Shown here: one piece after another, positions 7,118 to 17,210 of the stretch
How positions within the stretch are numbered: the first letter of the stretch is position 1
Layout: every line of letters starts with the position of its first letter
Source of the DNA: an uncultured Oscillibacter sp.
GTDB lineage: Bacteria; Bacillota; Clostridia; Oscillospirales; Oscillospiraceae
NCBI GenBank assembly: GCA_900544615.1
Contig: UQVS01000027.1
Span: 1 to 25,760, forward strand
Length of the DNA stretch: 25,760 nucleotides
Direction of reading: 5' to 3'
Program-made: the position numbers and the translations under genes
The notes under the pieces: generated by a model
Told to the model about the DNA's origin: nothing
The model's database searches: none
What the model saw: the letters and a program-made list of their open reading frames with translations, nothing else

Positions 7118-10100
7118 TCAGTTCTCATACCGGGTCCAGTCGGGGTTCTTGTTCATGCCGGTCCAGATCTCATAGTTGCCGGCCTTGTGCTTGAAGTTGT
7201 GGGAGTTGGTGGCTTCCTGCACTGCCAAATAGAACCAGTCGCCGGGGTTGCAGTCCGGCCAGACGTTCATGCCGGTCAGCAGGTCACTTTCCTCCTCCGG
7301 GATGCGGTTCAGCACCCGGTTGATCATGGTCATGGCCTGTGCACGGGTGATGTAGGTATCGGGACGGAAAGTCCCATCCTCAAAACCCTTGATCCAGCCC
7401 AGCTCCGCGGCCCGCTGGATGTACTTCTCCGCCCAGTGTCCGCTGATGTCGGAGAAGGTCTGGGTGCCGCTGCTGGTTCCGGTATCGAACCGGGCGCAGA
7501 TGGCGGCGAACTGGGCACGGGTGATGGGGGACTGGGGGTCAAAGGTTGTGGTGCTGCGTCCCTGCACGAAACCCAGCCCCGTCATGGTAGAGATGGCGGT
7601 ATTGGCCCAGTAGTTGTCCGGCACATCGGTATAGGTGTTACTGGTAAGAAGATTGCCATCCCGGACGCTGTCTTTCAGCAGACGGAAGAAGATGGTGGTG
7701 GTTTCCGCACGGGTGATCAGGCCGTAAGGTTTCACCAGACCATCCTTATAGCCGATGACATAAGCAAAATGGTCGGTGTCATTCAGCACATTGGGCGTAG
7801 AACTGCGGTAGTTTCGCACCGTTTCGGCTTTTCTGATGGCAGCGCTCTGGCTTGTGTAGAAATCGTTTTTCGTGATCTTATGCTCCGTGCTATCCAGTAC
7901 ATAGCCTTCGGGAGCGGTGACCTCGACATAGTACCAGTCGCCGCCATTGCCGGTAATGCTGTCCACGCTGAACAGAGCAATGCCGCTTTCAGAGCCGTTC
8001 CGGGATGTCTTCGCTGTTGTTCGGTTGACTGTTTTGCCATTGCTGCTGTACTGGTACAGTGCAAAAGTAGCGCCGTTCAATGCATGGCTGTCCTGCGCAT
8101 CGATCTTTTCAATGGCGAAATAGTAGGAATCTTTGCTGTCATCGCCGCCAGGCTTAACCGGGTCTATCGGTTTAGGATCGCCCACACGCTCAAAGTGCGC
8201 AATATAGTGGGCCGTCTTCCAAATCCTATCCTCCGGCTTCCGCGGGGCAAAGGACGCGCTGTCACTGAGCTTATCGTCCGTCTCGCTGTACCAACCAATG
8301 AACCGGTAACCGCTTTTGGCGGCAGCAGTCGCGCCGGAGGCCGTTTCGGTCGTCACCGCCTTTACGGGCTCGCTTTCGGGGCTGACCGTTCCCATCGTCG
8401 CATCCGCCGTATCATAGAACAGCGTGACGCTTTCCTGCTGCCACACGGCGTAGAGCTTTGTATTCTCTACGATGTTCACAACCTGCTGGTTGTTGTAGGT
8501 GACTGGGCCGCCTTCCGTAGTTGCCCAGCCCAAGAAGCTGTAGCCGGGGCGGACAAAGGCATTGGCCGTGAGTGCCTCGCCCTCTCCATGGATAAAGGTC
8601 TGCGGTTCCATTTCTCCGGTGGCGTCTGCCGCATTGGCATCAAAAGTCACCTGATATTTTTTCTGCACAAAGCTGGCAACATAGGTTGCCGCCTGATACA
8701 GGCCGTCGGTATTCGGCTTCGGCTCAAACTTCAAAGCGTTTCCGACCTTCGTAGTGTTCAGATACCAGCCGTCAAACTCCCAACCCTCTGTGGGCGCGGC
8801 GGTCGCACCTACGAATGTGCCGGTCTCCGGATTGCCGGTTTCCTGTACAACCTTGCTCGCCTGTGCATCGTTTTTGTTCAGCGTGACCATGCCGGGGCCG
8901 AACGCCTCATAGCGAATCGTAATATCGGGCCGCTCCTCCCACACGGCGTAGAGGGTAACGGTATCCCCATGCTTGATTAGCTTCCCTTGATAGGTGTGCA
9001 CAGCGGCAAACTTAAAGCGATCCGGATAAGTGCGGCTATCCTGTGACCGTTCTACGGCAGGATACTCGCTCCAGCCCTTAAACGCATAGCCCGGGCGATG
9101 GAACTGATTGGGATTGAGATAAAGCGACTCCTCCTCGCTGGCGGCGCTGAAGGTGAAAGGCTGATCGTTCATCGTGCCCGTCGCATCGCCTGCATCTTTA
9201 TCAAACTTTACCGTGAAGCTGTTCGGTACGAACTGCGCTTCGAAGACAAATCGATTTTCTGCATCTGCGGCTTCAAAGTTCGAACTTGCAATGGTCAGCG
9301 ATGCTTTGGTCAAGGGCCCGAACGAAGCATTAATACTGTCAGGCACCATTTCCACCGTCCATTCGGTGAAATGGTAGCCGGGGTTCGCTGTAGCCACCGA
9401 TGTGAGATCGTTGCCGGTTACAGAATCACCAGCCACAGTGAACACGCCGCTTTTTACAGAAACACTTCCCATATTGGGGTCGTTCACATTGAACTCCACG
9501 GTGATTTTGTCGATACTCCGGTAAACGGCGTAGAGCGTGACCTCTTTGTCATCATCTGTGACTTCCAGCATATCTGAGTCCACAACGGCACCGGCTCCCT
9601 GTGTAGGAACCTTTTCCTTCTCATCTTCCGTCATACCGCTTGTGTTTGTCAGGCTCCATCCGGCAAAGTAGGTATTTTCCGGCGGCGTTCCCTCAAAGTT
9701 CTTGAGCGTGATGTCCGCGCCGAAGGGAATACCGGCTTTCGCCACAACGCCGGTTTTGCCATTAGTGTAGCGACTGTACTCGAATGTTGTATGCCCCTCT
9801 GGCGCCGTTCCCTCGACGCCTGCCAGATCGTACTGTACGGTGTAGGTCTTGGGTGTGAATTCCCACTGCGCCGTCAGCGTCAGATAATGGCCGGGCATTG
9901 TAATGTTTTGCTCCGCTGAAGCAATCTTCCCGGTATCGCTGCGCTTCCAGCCTGTAAACTCCCACGTGCCCTCCAGCTGAAGTGTGTCGCTCAGCATCAC
10001 TTTGTTGCGAGACGTGGTCAATGCGCCGGCGACCGTCACATTGGCATTCTGATAATGGCTGCTGCTATTCGGTACTTCGCTCGTTTCTGTCGGTATCCAG

Positions 10101-12346
10101 CAGGTCGTGTTGTCACCGCCAGAATAGCTCAGCTGATACGCGCTGTTCGGTACCCACGTCCAGTATCCCACCAGCACATAATCCCGATTCACATTCAGAA
10201 TAGAGCCGGTCAGATAGTTGCCGTCCGGGGTGTTTTGATCCTTCCATCCGTTGAACACCCAGTGCCCAGGTACGCCGTCTACCGTATCCTGAATGGTCGA
10301 AGGGTGTTCGCCGGTGCTGTACATGGTGCTGATTGCATAGGAATCTCCCCGCAAAACAAAGTTGCCAGTCGGGCGCGCAGGCTGATCTCCTTCTGCCAGA
10401 GTCCATTGGGGATTTGCCCATTCATATGTGACTGCATACTTCTTTGCAAAGCGGGCGTACACCGTCCGAGTTTCCTGCCCGGATACACGGTAGGTGTAGG
10501 TGGTTTGGGTGCTTACATATTCATCTTCATCAGACCCCTTCACCGCCCAGCCGAGGAAGTAGTAGCCGTCGTTGGCTGTGGCGGTGGCGGTGACGGCGGC
10601 TCCGGTCTTGGCGTAGCATTCGCCACTGCTGTTGGCCACAGCAGCATCGTTCGTTTCAGCAGCACTTGTAATGGTCACCGTTCCGGCTTTATCGTTATCC
10701 GCAAATTTTCCGTCCTCGCCGCGCAGCTGCACCTGAGCGCACTGACGGTAGCTCCACTGCGCCACCAGTGTCACGCCTCCGTGAGAGATGGTTGCATCAT
10801 TCTCACCGTCGATTTTGAAGGTAAAAGCGGGGTTTGCCGAGTCATAGTTGTAGGACACCGTATGTTTTTCCGGCAGCAGAAGGTTATCCCGCACGGACAG
10901 CCAACCGTCAAACTGCCAGCCGTCTTGCCCCGTTGCGGCATGAGAGGTATAAGAGTCCCTCTTATGTACTCCGCTGCCATCCGCAGTTTCCTTGAAGCTC
11001 ACGACGCCGGAAGTATTTCCGGACTCTGCTTCATAGGTTCCGCCGTTGGCAAAGTAGGTCACGGCGGGTGACTGCACAAAGATCAGACGGATGGACACCG
11101 GATCACTGACGTTCAAGGTAAATCCGTAATGCTTCTGTCCGTGTTGGTCCTCTGTTTCTACCTTTGTCCACATATTCTCAGGTTCTCCAACGGGATAGAA
11201 CTTCGAGCCATTCGGCCCAATCACCAGTGCGCCCGCGAACTCCGTGTCCAGTCCATTCTTCAAGGCATTTTTGTTCTCCCACACCGTCAGCGTAAGATCG
11301 TTGTCGTTGCGCACCACGATGGAACCGCCGTTTTGGGAAAAGTCCAGTTCCTGCGTCTTTCCGTTGATCTCCGTACTGGCCGTGATCTTGCTGCTGCCGG
11401 GCGTGGCGGAAATCGTCACTGTGTGGTACAGCGAGAACTGCAAATCGTCGATCAGGTTGCCGAAGGTCTTGGGAACCAGTGAGCCGGCCGGAGCCGTAGA
11501 GGAATACGAGCAAAACGCAAAGGTCGTCTGCGTCTGACCGTCCGGCACCAGATAGCTGCATTCGTAGCTCAGTCCGCCGCCGACGCCCTTGTCTCCCTGA
11601 TAGGCGTTGTCCTTGATGCCGTATCCGACCCAGCGTTGGTTATTAGTGGCGATGATCCACACATCCCAGCGCTCGGTATAGATATTGGAAATCTTCGTAC
11701 TGAACGGAGATTCCGAGCCAGAGCCGCCCAGAAACGTGCCGTTTTCCCCAAACGGTTTGGAATAGACCGTCAGTCTCCGCGAACAGCCGTTATCGGGGAT
11801 CATAAACTTAAGCGCCGCCTGATTTGCCTGCACCCAGTCCGTCAGCTGCATATACTGATCCCGGCCGTTTTTGCTCGGCTTGGAGGGTGCGTTCTCCTGT
11901 GTCGGCCCGATGATGAGCGCCATTTTGTCAACGCCGATGCGGCCGCGGTGCTGCAGTCCCCACTCATACACATTGCCGCCGACGGTCGTCACATTCTGAT
12001 AGAGTGTGCTTTCCTCGTCGGCGTTCAGCTCGGCGAACTGGTACCCCTCCGCATTGTTCTTGTCCCTGGAGGTACTATAATGCGGAGCTGGATAGCCGTT
12101 CCAATTTCCGCCGAACTCGATCATTCCTTCCTTTGCTGTGGTTTCCCAATCCGGTACGTTCTTCTGAGGCATTTGCGATGAAGTAGTGCGAATCGACGGG
12201 GTTTCAAAGCCGGGATTTTGGATGGCGTTCTCCACGTTCAGTGAATCATCCGCCGCTGCGGACGGCGCAGGGAGCAGCGTCACCGTCAGAATCAACGCCA
12301 ATAAGGCACTCATCCATCGCTTTCCTACTATTTTCTGCTTGCCCAT
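7118..12346 (-). CDS. giant SLH-anchored surface protein with InlB-type repeats
   Basis: A 1742-residue exported protein. AAAGGAGG sits just ahead of the ATG. Residues 1-32 are a signal peptide (SALLALILTVTLLPAPSAAA). Residues about 36-310 form a beta-rich module of carbohydrate-binding type (NPGFETP start). About 427-1385 hold many InlB/Listeria-Bacteroides (Flg_new-like) repeats of the GYxFxGW and LYAVW pattern. About 1405-1510 is a Cna-B/SpaA-like fold (IEKIDAQDSHALNGATFALYQ). About 1520-1735 are three SLH domains (ITRAET, ITRAQFAAICARF, ITRAQAMTMINRV) that anchor it to secondary cell-wall polymer. It would act as an adhesin or scaffold outside the cell. It is alone on its transcript. A 597-codon frame lies antisense to its 3' end and is judged a shadow. 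Confidence 0.9.
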   Translation of the reverse strand: MGKQKIVGKRWMSALLALILTVTLLPAPSAAADDSLNVENAIQNPGFETPSIRTTSSQMPQKNVPDWETTAKEGMIEFGGNWNGYPAPHYSTSRDKNNAEGYQFAELNADEESTLYQNVTTVGGNVYEWGLQHRGRIGVDKMALIIGPTQENAPSKPSKNGRDQYMQLTDWVQANQAALKFMIPDNGCSRRLTVYSKPFGENGTFLGGSGSESPFSTKISNIYTERWDVWIIATNNQRWVGYGIKDNAYQGDKGVGGGLSYECSYLVPDGQTQTTFAFCSYSSTAPAGSLVPKTFGNLIDDLQFSLYHTVTISATPGSSKITASTEINGKTQELDFSQNGGSIVVRNDNDLTLTVWENKNALKNGLDTEFAGALVIGPNGSKFYPVGEPENMWTKVETEDQHGQKHYGFTLNVSDPVSIRLIFVQSPAVTYFANGGTYEAESGNTSGVVSFKETADGSGVHKRDSYTSHAATGQDGWQFDGWLSVRDNLLLPEKHTVSYNYDSANPAFTFKIDGENDATISHGGVTLVAQWSYRQCAQVQLRGEDGKFADNDKAGTVTITSAAETNDAAVANSSGECYAKTGAAVTATATANDGYYFLGWAVKGSDEDEYVSTQTTYTYRVSGQETRTVYARFAKKYAVTYEWANPQWTLAEGDQPARPTGNFVLRGDSYAISTMYSTGEHPSTIQDTVDGVPGHWVFNGWKDQNTPDGNYLTGSILNVNRDYVLVGYWTWVPNSAYQLSYSGGDNTTCWIPTETSEVPNSSSHYQNANVTVAGALTTSRNKVMLSDTLQLEGTWEFTGWKRSDTGKIASAEQNITMPGHYLTLTAQWEFTPKTYTVQYDLAGVEGTAPEGHTTFEYSRYTNGKTGVVAKAGIPFGADITLKNFEGTPPENTYFAGWSLTNTSGMTEDEKEKVPTQGAGAVVDSDMLEVTDDDKEVTLYAVYRSIDKITVEFNVNDPNMGSVSVKSGVFTVAGDSVTGNDLTSVATANPGYHFTEWTVEMVPDSINASFGPLTKASLTIASSNFEAADAENRFVFEAQFVPNSFTVKFDKDAGDATGTMNDQPFTFSAASEEESLYLNPNQFHRPGYAFKGWSEYPAVERSQDSRTYPDRFKFAAVHTYQGKLIKHGDTVTLYAVWEERPDITIRYEAFGPGMVTLNKNDAQASKVVQETGNPETGTFVGATAAPTEGWEFDGWYLNTTKVGNALKFEPKPNTDGLYQAATYVASFVQKKYQVTFDANAADATGEMEPQTFIHGEGEALTANAFVRPGYSFLGWATTEGGPVTYNNQQVVNIVENTKLYAVWQQESVTLFYDTADATMGTVSPESEPVKAVTTETASGATAAAKSGYRFIGWYSETDDKLSDSASFAPRKPEDRIWKTAHYIAHFERVGDPKPIDPVKPGGDDSKDSYYFAIEKIDAQDSHALNGATFALYQYSSNGKTVNRTTAKTSRNGSESGIALFSVDSITGNGGDWYYVEVTAPEGYVLDSTEHKITKNDFYTSQSAAIRKAETVRNYRSSTPNVLNDTDHFAYVIGYKDGLVKPYGLITRAETTTIFFRLLKDSVRDGNLLTSNTYTDVPDNYWANTAISTMTGLGFVQGRSTTTFDPQSPITRAQFAAICARFDTGTSSGTQTFSDISGHWAEKYIQRAAELGWIKGFEDGTFRPDTYITRAQAMTMINRVLNRIPEEESDLLTGMNVWPDCNPGDWFYLAVQEATNSHNFKHKAGNYEIWTGMNKNPDWTRYEN

Positions 12347-12576
12347 AACTTCCTCCTTTGTACGGCTTCTTATCGAAAACCAGTGCCGCTTAATTTGTAT
12401 TTATTGCTTTCTCAACGCATACAGCAGAGCTCAGATTCACGGATTGGGGCCTGTGCAGTTTGCACGTCTATCTTACGGCAGGTTGACCGATTCCGGACTG
12501 CTTAACGCAATACTGCCGCAGCCTTTGCATCCTGATTTTGCTCTCAAAACTGGGAGAAAGCAGTTTCGAAAGAGGG

Positions 12577-12620
12577 ATTGCACCGGTATATACCGGTGCA
12601 ATGGGGGTACCCCCATTGCA
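12577..12620. repeat. two overlapping perfect palindromes
   Basis: A 26-bp perfect palindrome at 12577-12602 (core ACCGGTATATACCGGT) overlaps a 24-bp perfect palindrome at 12597-12620 (core GGGGGTACCCCC). They share TGCAAT at 12597-12602, so only one can form at a time in RNA or as a DNA cruciform. It lies about 230 bp upstream of the giant surface-protein gene. Confidence 0.8.
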
Positions 12621-12965
12621 ATGCCTCTCTGTTGCCAAATCAGAACAGGGTTGCTTCCGCCCATGTCAAAGCAAAGGCAAACGTATCTTAATTGGGTATC
12701 GGATCTTCCTGCTTCCGGGCTGAAAAGCATATCACTCTTTCGCAGATAAGGGAAAGTGCTTGACAAAGCTGGTTTTCAGGAAGTATATCTTCTAACACCT
12801 TTATAAAAAGCGGCAAAGACTGACCGTACCGTGAAGTCTTGCCGGATATTCTACTACATTTTATTTTGCTTCGACGCGGCAGAAGTAAAACCCATCTCAT
12901 ACTGAGATTTTACCACAATTATACTATATACATACTTTGGTTGCAACGTTTGCTGGGGGGGGAAT

Positions 12966-12996
12966 CAAGAAAAAACAGGTCCGGCATAAGGACCTG
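12966..12996 (-). terminator. intrinsic terminator of the 1282-residue SLH gene
   Basis: On the - strand, CAGGTCC and GGACCTG (12990-12996 and 12976-12982) form a 7-bp stem with a 7-nt loop followed by TTTTTTCTT. It lies about 110 bp beyond the stop codon at 13104. Confidence 0.8.
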
Positions 12997-13002
12997 GGGC
13001 TT

Positions 13003-13040
13003 GTGGTGTAGGCATCCATGCGAATGGATGCCTACACCAC
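13003..13040 (-). repeat. 17-bp perfect hairpin in the 3' UTR
   Basis: 13003-13019 pairs perfectly with 13024-13040 around a 4-nt GCGA loop on the + strand. It sits between the SLH gene stop and its terminator and has no U-tract of its own. It may protect the mRNA 3' end or be a recombination or mobile-repeat remnant. Confidence 0.65.
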
Positions 13041-13103
13041 TGCTCAGCAACTGAAAAACAGTTATTTTAGGGAAAAGTCCAACTTTTTGTCCGCATCCCC
13101 CGC

Positions 13104-16100
13104 TTATTCCGCCATTGCGCGATAAATAAAGGTGACGATCTGAGCGCGGGTGCAGTTGGTGTTGGGGCTGAACGTCGTGGCGGTGGTACCGCTGGTGACG
13201 CTCTCCTTGACGGCCCACAGCACCGCGTCGGCGTAGTAAGCGTCAGCGGAAACGTCCGTGAAGGGGTTCACGCTGCCTGCCGCCGGGGACTTCTGGCTGC
13301 GCCACAGGAAGGTCACGATCTGAGCGCGGCTGCAAGTGGCGTTGGGGCTGAAGGTGGTGTCGCTGGTGCCCTTGGTGATGCCGTTCTCCACAGCCCACAA
13401 GACGGCCTGCTCGTAGTAGCTGCCTGCGGCCACGTCGGTAAAGGGCATGGCCGTGGACTTGGGAGCGGGGCTGCCGGCGGCGCGCCACAGGAAGGTGACG
13501 GCCTGAGCCCGGGTGCAGATGCCGCCCGGCGTAAAGTGCGTGGAGTCCGTGCCGCCGGTGATGCCCTTCTCAGCCGCCCACAGGACCGCGTCATAGAAAT
13601 AATCGCTCGCTTTGATGTCCACGAAGAAGTTCAGCATCGTGTTGTCGTCCATAAAGGTGGCCTTGACCTCCACATTGCTCGCGGGCATGGTGAAGGTGTA
13701 CTTGCCGTTCTTTTCGGTGAGCTTGATCTCCTTGCCGCTCTTGTCGAGCACGCTCAGGGTCTCAAGCGTGTAACCCTTGTCGGGGGACACGGTCAGGGTG
13801 ACGGTGGTCCCCTTAGCAGCGCTCTTGTGGCTGGAGGTCACTTCGCCGTTTTTGGCCTTGTCTACGGTGATGGTGTAATTGGCGGAACCGGAGGAAGATC
13901 CGCCGGAGGAGGGAGTGCTGTAGGTGAAGCTGTACTCCGTTTTATTAGTGCCGGCGCTGGAGGTGGAAAGGGTGGTGCGGCTGCCGGGATTGATGGAGCC
14001 GGTGAAGTTCTTGCCGTTGGTATTCAGCTTGAACTTCACGGTGCGGGAAACGGTGACGGTTTCATCGCAGTCAGCTTCCAGCTTGATGGTCTGGCCATCG
14101 GTGACGTTGGCAACGGCCTCGGCCAGAGAGGGATACATCACGCCGTCAATGGAAGCCACAGCGGCGGAGATCACGAAGGGGCTGAAGCCCTTGGTGGTGA
14201 AGGTGACGTAGGCCTGCCCATTTTCCTGGATTACAGTGCCGGTGTAATATTCCACCTGGCCGTTATCCTTGGTGTGTTTGACGCTGACCTGGCCGTTGAT
14301 TTCTGCGGCGAAGTCGTTAGGCACATTCAGACGGATTTCGTACTCGGCCTCGGGAAGGGTGAGCTTCTTGCCTTTCTCAATGACCACAGCGTTTGCCTGG
14401 GTGTTGCCGCTCTCTTCGCCCTTGACAACGATGTCCTGATTGGCCTTGACAACGTCCTTGGTGGTGGCAACCACGCGGTACATGGGGGTCAGGTTGACTT
14501 CCAGTTCGGTGATTTTGTTGTTGGAATCCGCCGTGGCGTCGGAAACCACAACGTCCACATAGGTCTGGTAGACGATAGCGACATCATTGGCGGAGGTGCT
14601 GGTATTGCCGGTGGCTTCCTTCAGCTGCTCCACAACGGTTTTGCCGCCGCCCACTTTGGTTTCACCGGTTATGGTGTTCTTGTTTGCCAGATCCTTGGCA
14701 GCAGCTTCGGCGGCATTGCTGTTTTCAATGGCAGCGCCGTCAATCTCTTTGGCAGCGTCCTGAACAACCTTATCGGTGCTGGTGGTCTTGGCGGGGACAG
14801 AAGCGGAATCCACGGTGGCGGGCTTTGCGTCCGTAGCCTTGTTGCCCACGGTGTAGGGATAAGCCGCATTGCCGCTGGCAACGCCGGTCTTGCCGGACAC
14901 GCAGTAATCAGAGGGGTCGGAGGTATAGTAGCCGGCAGAAAGGGAAGATTTTACCTTGCCGGAAAATTCGCTCTTACCGTAGTTGCTGTCTGCAGCAGCA
15001 CCAGGGCGCTTCATGATATCCGCATGGGAGATGACGGCATAGGCGCCCTGGTCAGAATTGGTGCCCACCTTGACGGTTTCACCGGAAATGGTGACGTTCA
15101 TGGTCTGTTCAACCTTGCCCAGATCATAGATGGCAATGCCGCTGCCCTTGCCGTTGGTGCAGTTGAAGGTGCCGCCGGTGATGTTCAGATTCAGGGAGTT
15201 GCCATGCTCCGTGTTGTCGCTGGTATAGGTGCCGCCGATCACATACAGGGCATCGGGGAACCACACGTTGCCGGAGTAGGCATATGCGGGTGTGCTGCCG
15301 ACTTTGCCCTCAGGCATATCGATATAGGCAGCCTTATCAGCGGTCATGGAGTTGATGGTGCCGCCGGAGATGTTTACCTGACCCATGCGGAGAGAAACGC
15401 CGCCATTGATGATGCCGTCGGTGATGGTGAGGTTTACTTCGCTGGGCATATAAATGGCGGGGCCGAGATTAGTAGTCAGGGTGCCGCCGTTGACCGTCAG
15501 GTTCATATCGCCGGTTTGATTGTTGCCGGACAGGGCAGCGCCATCCCCGGTTTCAATGGTGCCGCTGTTGACCACCAGGTTTCCGCCGTCGCTGGCAGTA
15601 AGACCATAGTGATTGGAGATGATCTTACCGGTTTTTCCGGTGCTGTTGTCTTCAATGGTCAGGGTAGCGGCCGTGCCCTGCGCTTCAATAACGGAATAGT
15701 AATCGTTAAATTTTGCGGTAATTGTTTTGCCGTTAAGATCCAGAGTAATCTTCTTACCAGAGAAGTCGATTTCCTCGGAAACGGTGGTGTCATTCACCAT
15801 TACAACGGTTTCGCCATCCTTAGCGGCATCGATAGCTGCGGCCAGGGTGGCATAATAAGTGTTGCCAATTTTGGCGGCGGCAGTGGATTCGCCCAGCGGG
15901 GCAACCGTGCCGTCCGCAGACTGCACATAATCAGAGGGAATATACGCCTTGACATCGACGGAGAACTTACCACCGCGAATGTCAGTGGTTGCGCCTTCGG
16001 TTGCGTAGACGTTGCCTTTAAATTCGCCGCCAGTAACCGTCAGGTTGCCTTTGTTCATAGTTCCGTTGAAATTTCGGTTTTGCAGAGCGTAAAACCCGTC

Positions 16101-16952
16101 GCCTGCATCGAAAGTACCGCCGCTGATTTCAGCAATGTTGTTGTTCTGCACCACTGCCTGGGTGACGTTGCTGAACGTACCATCCTTGATAGTCAGGGTA
16201 GCGTTATCATCATTCTTGATGGTGTTGATTCCGCCTCTGAATGTGCCGCCCTCAATAGTCAGCTTGGGGGCAGCCTGGCCGACGTTATCGATATAAGCGG
16301 TTCGATCTCCCTTAGCGGTTGCGTTATAATCATAGTAGCCGTTGGCCACCAGACTGGAGAAATGACCGCGGGAGGTGACGCTGACGCCAGCCTTGATGGT
16401 CATTTCGCCGTGGTTGAGAATATTGTAATAGCTGTTGCCGCCGGAACTGGTGGTGGTATTGTCGGCAGCCTCCTTGCTGCGGGTGTAATTGCCGCCGGAC
16501 AGCGTGCAGGTGCCATTGTTATAAATGGGAGCGCGTCCATCGGTCACGTTATCAACCGTGCCGCTGCCGGTAATCGTCAGTTTGCCGCGCTTTTGAACCG
16601 TAATGGTATCGCTTTTGACATTGGTGATGGTGTGGCCGTTCAGATCCAGGGTGATGTACTTTCCGGCAATCCGCCCCTCACCCACGACAATGTCTTCCTT
16701 AACGTCATCCAGTAATTTAAAATTACCGTAATAATCATTGGTGCCATTTGTGATGGCAGCCTGCAGCGTATCATAATGATATTCGCCGGGATTCTCGCCA
16801 GCGCTTCCGTCATATATCGCTGCGACCTTGTGATTGCAGCCATCTCCGCCGTCACATTGGACGCCTTTCACATCCCCAGCCATGGCTGTGGCCGGCAGGA
16901 GTGTCAACGTCATAGCCAACGTTAACAGGATGGATAGAATCTTACGTTTCAT
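13104..16952 (-). CDS. SLH-anchored beta-helix-like surface protein
   Basis: A 1282-residue exported protein. Two ATGs are adjacent at 16955 and 16952; the second is 7 nt from AGGAGG and is preferred. A 27-residue signal peptide (MKRKILSILLTLAMTLTLLPA) leads into about 650 residues of short Gly/Thr-rich repeats (IxGGTF, TIxDGTF, LNITGGTFN), typical of a right-handed beta-helix or pectate-lyase-like adhesin. About 1027-1103 is a divergent InlB B-repeat (YTITVDKAKNGEVTSS). About 1107-1282 are three SLH domains, each with an RAQ motif. Likely an adhesin or S-layer-associated protein. A diverged copy of the inverton promoter lies about 330 bp upstream, implying a long 5' leader. A 1059-codon antisense frame is regarded as a repeat-driven shadow. 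Confidence 0.9.
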   Translation of the reverse strand: MKRKILSILLTLAMTLTLLPATAMAGDVKGVQCDGGDGCNHKVAAIYDGSAGENPGEYHYDTLQAAITNGTNDYYGNFKLLDDVKEDIVVGEGRIAGKYITLDLNGHTITNVKSDTITVQKRGKLTITGSGTVDNVTDGRAPIYNNGTCTLSGGNYTRSKEAADNTTTSSGGNSYYNILNHGEMTIKAGVSVTSRGHFSSLVANGYYDYNATAKGDRTAYIDNVGQAAPKLTIEGGTFRGGINTIKNDDNATLTIKDGTFSNVTQAVVQNNNIAEISGGTFDAGDGFYALQNRNFNGTMNKGNLTVTGGEFKGNVYATEGATTDIRGGKFSVDVKAYIPSDYVQSADGTVAPLGESTAAAKIGNTYYATLAAAIDAAKDGETVVMVNDTTVSEEIDFSGKKITLDLNGKTITAKFNDYYSVIEAQGTAATLTIEDNSTGKTGKIISNHYGLTASDGGNLVVNSGTIETGDGAALSGNNQTGDMNLTVNGGTLTTNLGPAIYMPSEVNLTITDGIINGGVSLRMGQVNISGGTINSMTADKAAYIDMPEGKVGSTPAYAYSGNVWFPDALYVIGGTYTSDNTEHGNSLNLNITGGTFNCTNGKGSGIAIYDLGKVEQTMNVTISGETVKVGTNSDQGAYAVISHADIMKRPGAAADSNYGKSEFSGKVKSSLSAGYYTSDPSDYCVSGKTGVASGNAAYPYTVGNKATDAKPATVDSASVPAKTTSTDKVVQDAAKEIDGAAIENSNAAEAAAKDLANKNTITGETKVGGGKTVVEQLKEATGNTSTSANDVAIVYQTYVDVVVSDATADSNNKITELEVNLTPMYRVVATTKDVVKANQDIVVKGEESGNTQANAVVIEKGKKLTLPEAEYEIRLNVPNDFAAEINGQVSVKHTKDNGQVEYYTGTVIQENGQAYVTFTTKGFSPFVISAAVASIDGVMYPSLAEAVANVTDGQTIKLEADCDETVTVSRTVKFKLNTNGKNFTGSINPGSRTTLSTSSAGTNKTEYSFTYSTPSSGGSSSGSANYTITVDKAKNGEVTSSHKSAAKGTTVTLTVSPDKGYTLETLSVLDKSGKEIKLTEKNGKYTFTMPASNVEVKATFMDDNTMLNFFVDIKASDYFYDAVLWAAEKGITGGTDSTHFTPGGICTRAQAVTFLWRAAGSPAPKSTAMPFTDVAAGSYYEQAVLWAVENGITKGTSDTTFSPNATCSRAQIVTFLWRSQKSPAAGSVNPFTDVSADAYYADAVLWAVKESVTSGTTATTFSPNTNCTRAQIVTFIYRAMAE

Positions 16953-16955
16953 CAT

Positions 16956-17210
16956 GCTTCCTCCTCGTATAATCAGTTTCAAAGTTAATAATTTCAGGGA
17001 TCAACAGGCTTTGGGATGCCCGCGATACCATAGCTGTAGGGCCGCAGGGTCAAGATCTTCTTCATCCGGTTAAGCCGTAAGACTGCTTCACAGATGGTCC
17101 GTTCCCCTGAGCCGGAAGTCAGGTGCTGCTTTTTTACTGCCTACGCAGTTCTTTCAGCTAAACTTTTGCGCTATTTTTTGCATCACCTACTTGTCTTCAT
17201 ACCATTGGAC
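16956..17210 (-). promoter_or_regulatory. long 5' leader of the beta-helix SLH gene
   Basis: If transcription starts at the promoter near 17283, the leader is about 330 nt. It contains small hairpins, for example CCTGA with TCAGG (17106-17123) and ACTGC with GCAGT (17136-17149). I looked for known riboswitch signatures, including cyclic-di-GMP and cobalamin, and found none convincing. No gene is seen. Confidence 0.35.

Larger units (their letters stand above)
12347..13103. other. long intergenic region between two SLH genes
   Basis: No convincing gene in 757 bp. A 70-codon - strand frame at 12688-12900 has some protein character but no clear ribosome binding site and no known family. Contents are a double palindrome (12577-12620), a + strand promoter-like pair with no gene after it (TTGACA at 12760-12765 and TATATC at 12784-12789, 18-bp spacer), a run of eight G at 12955-12962, and a terminator and hairpin at 12966-13040. 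Confidence 0.5.

Noticed and set aside
7187..8980. 597-codon + strand open frame
   Set aside because: Antisense to the SLH and repeat region of the giant surface protein, which has a signal peptide, recognised domains and a strong ribosome binding site on the other strand.
13536..16715. 1059-codon + strand open frame
   Set aside because: It lies fully antisense to the beta-helix SLH gene, whose repeated Gly/Thr codons keep the opposite frame open. The translation is a Gly/Val/Ala/His-rich mirror with no domains, and there is no ribosome binding site.
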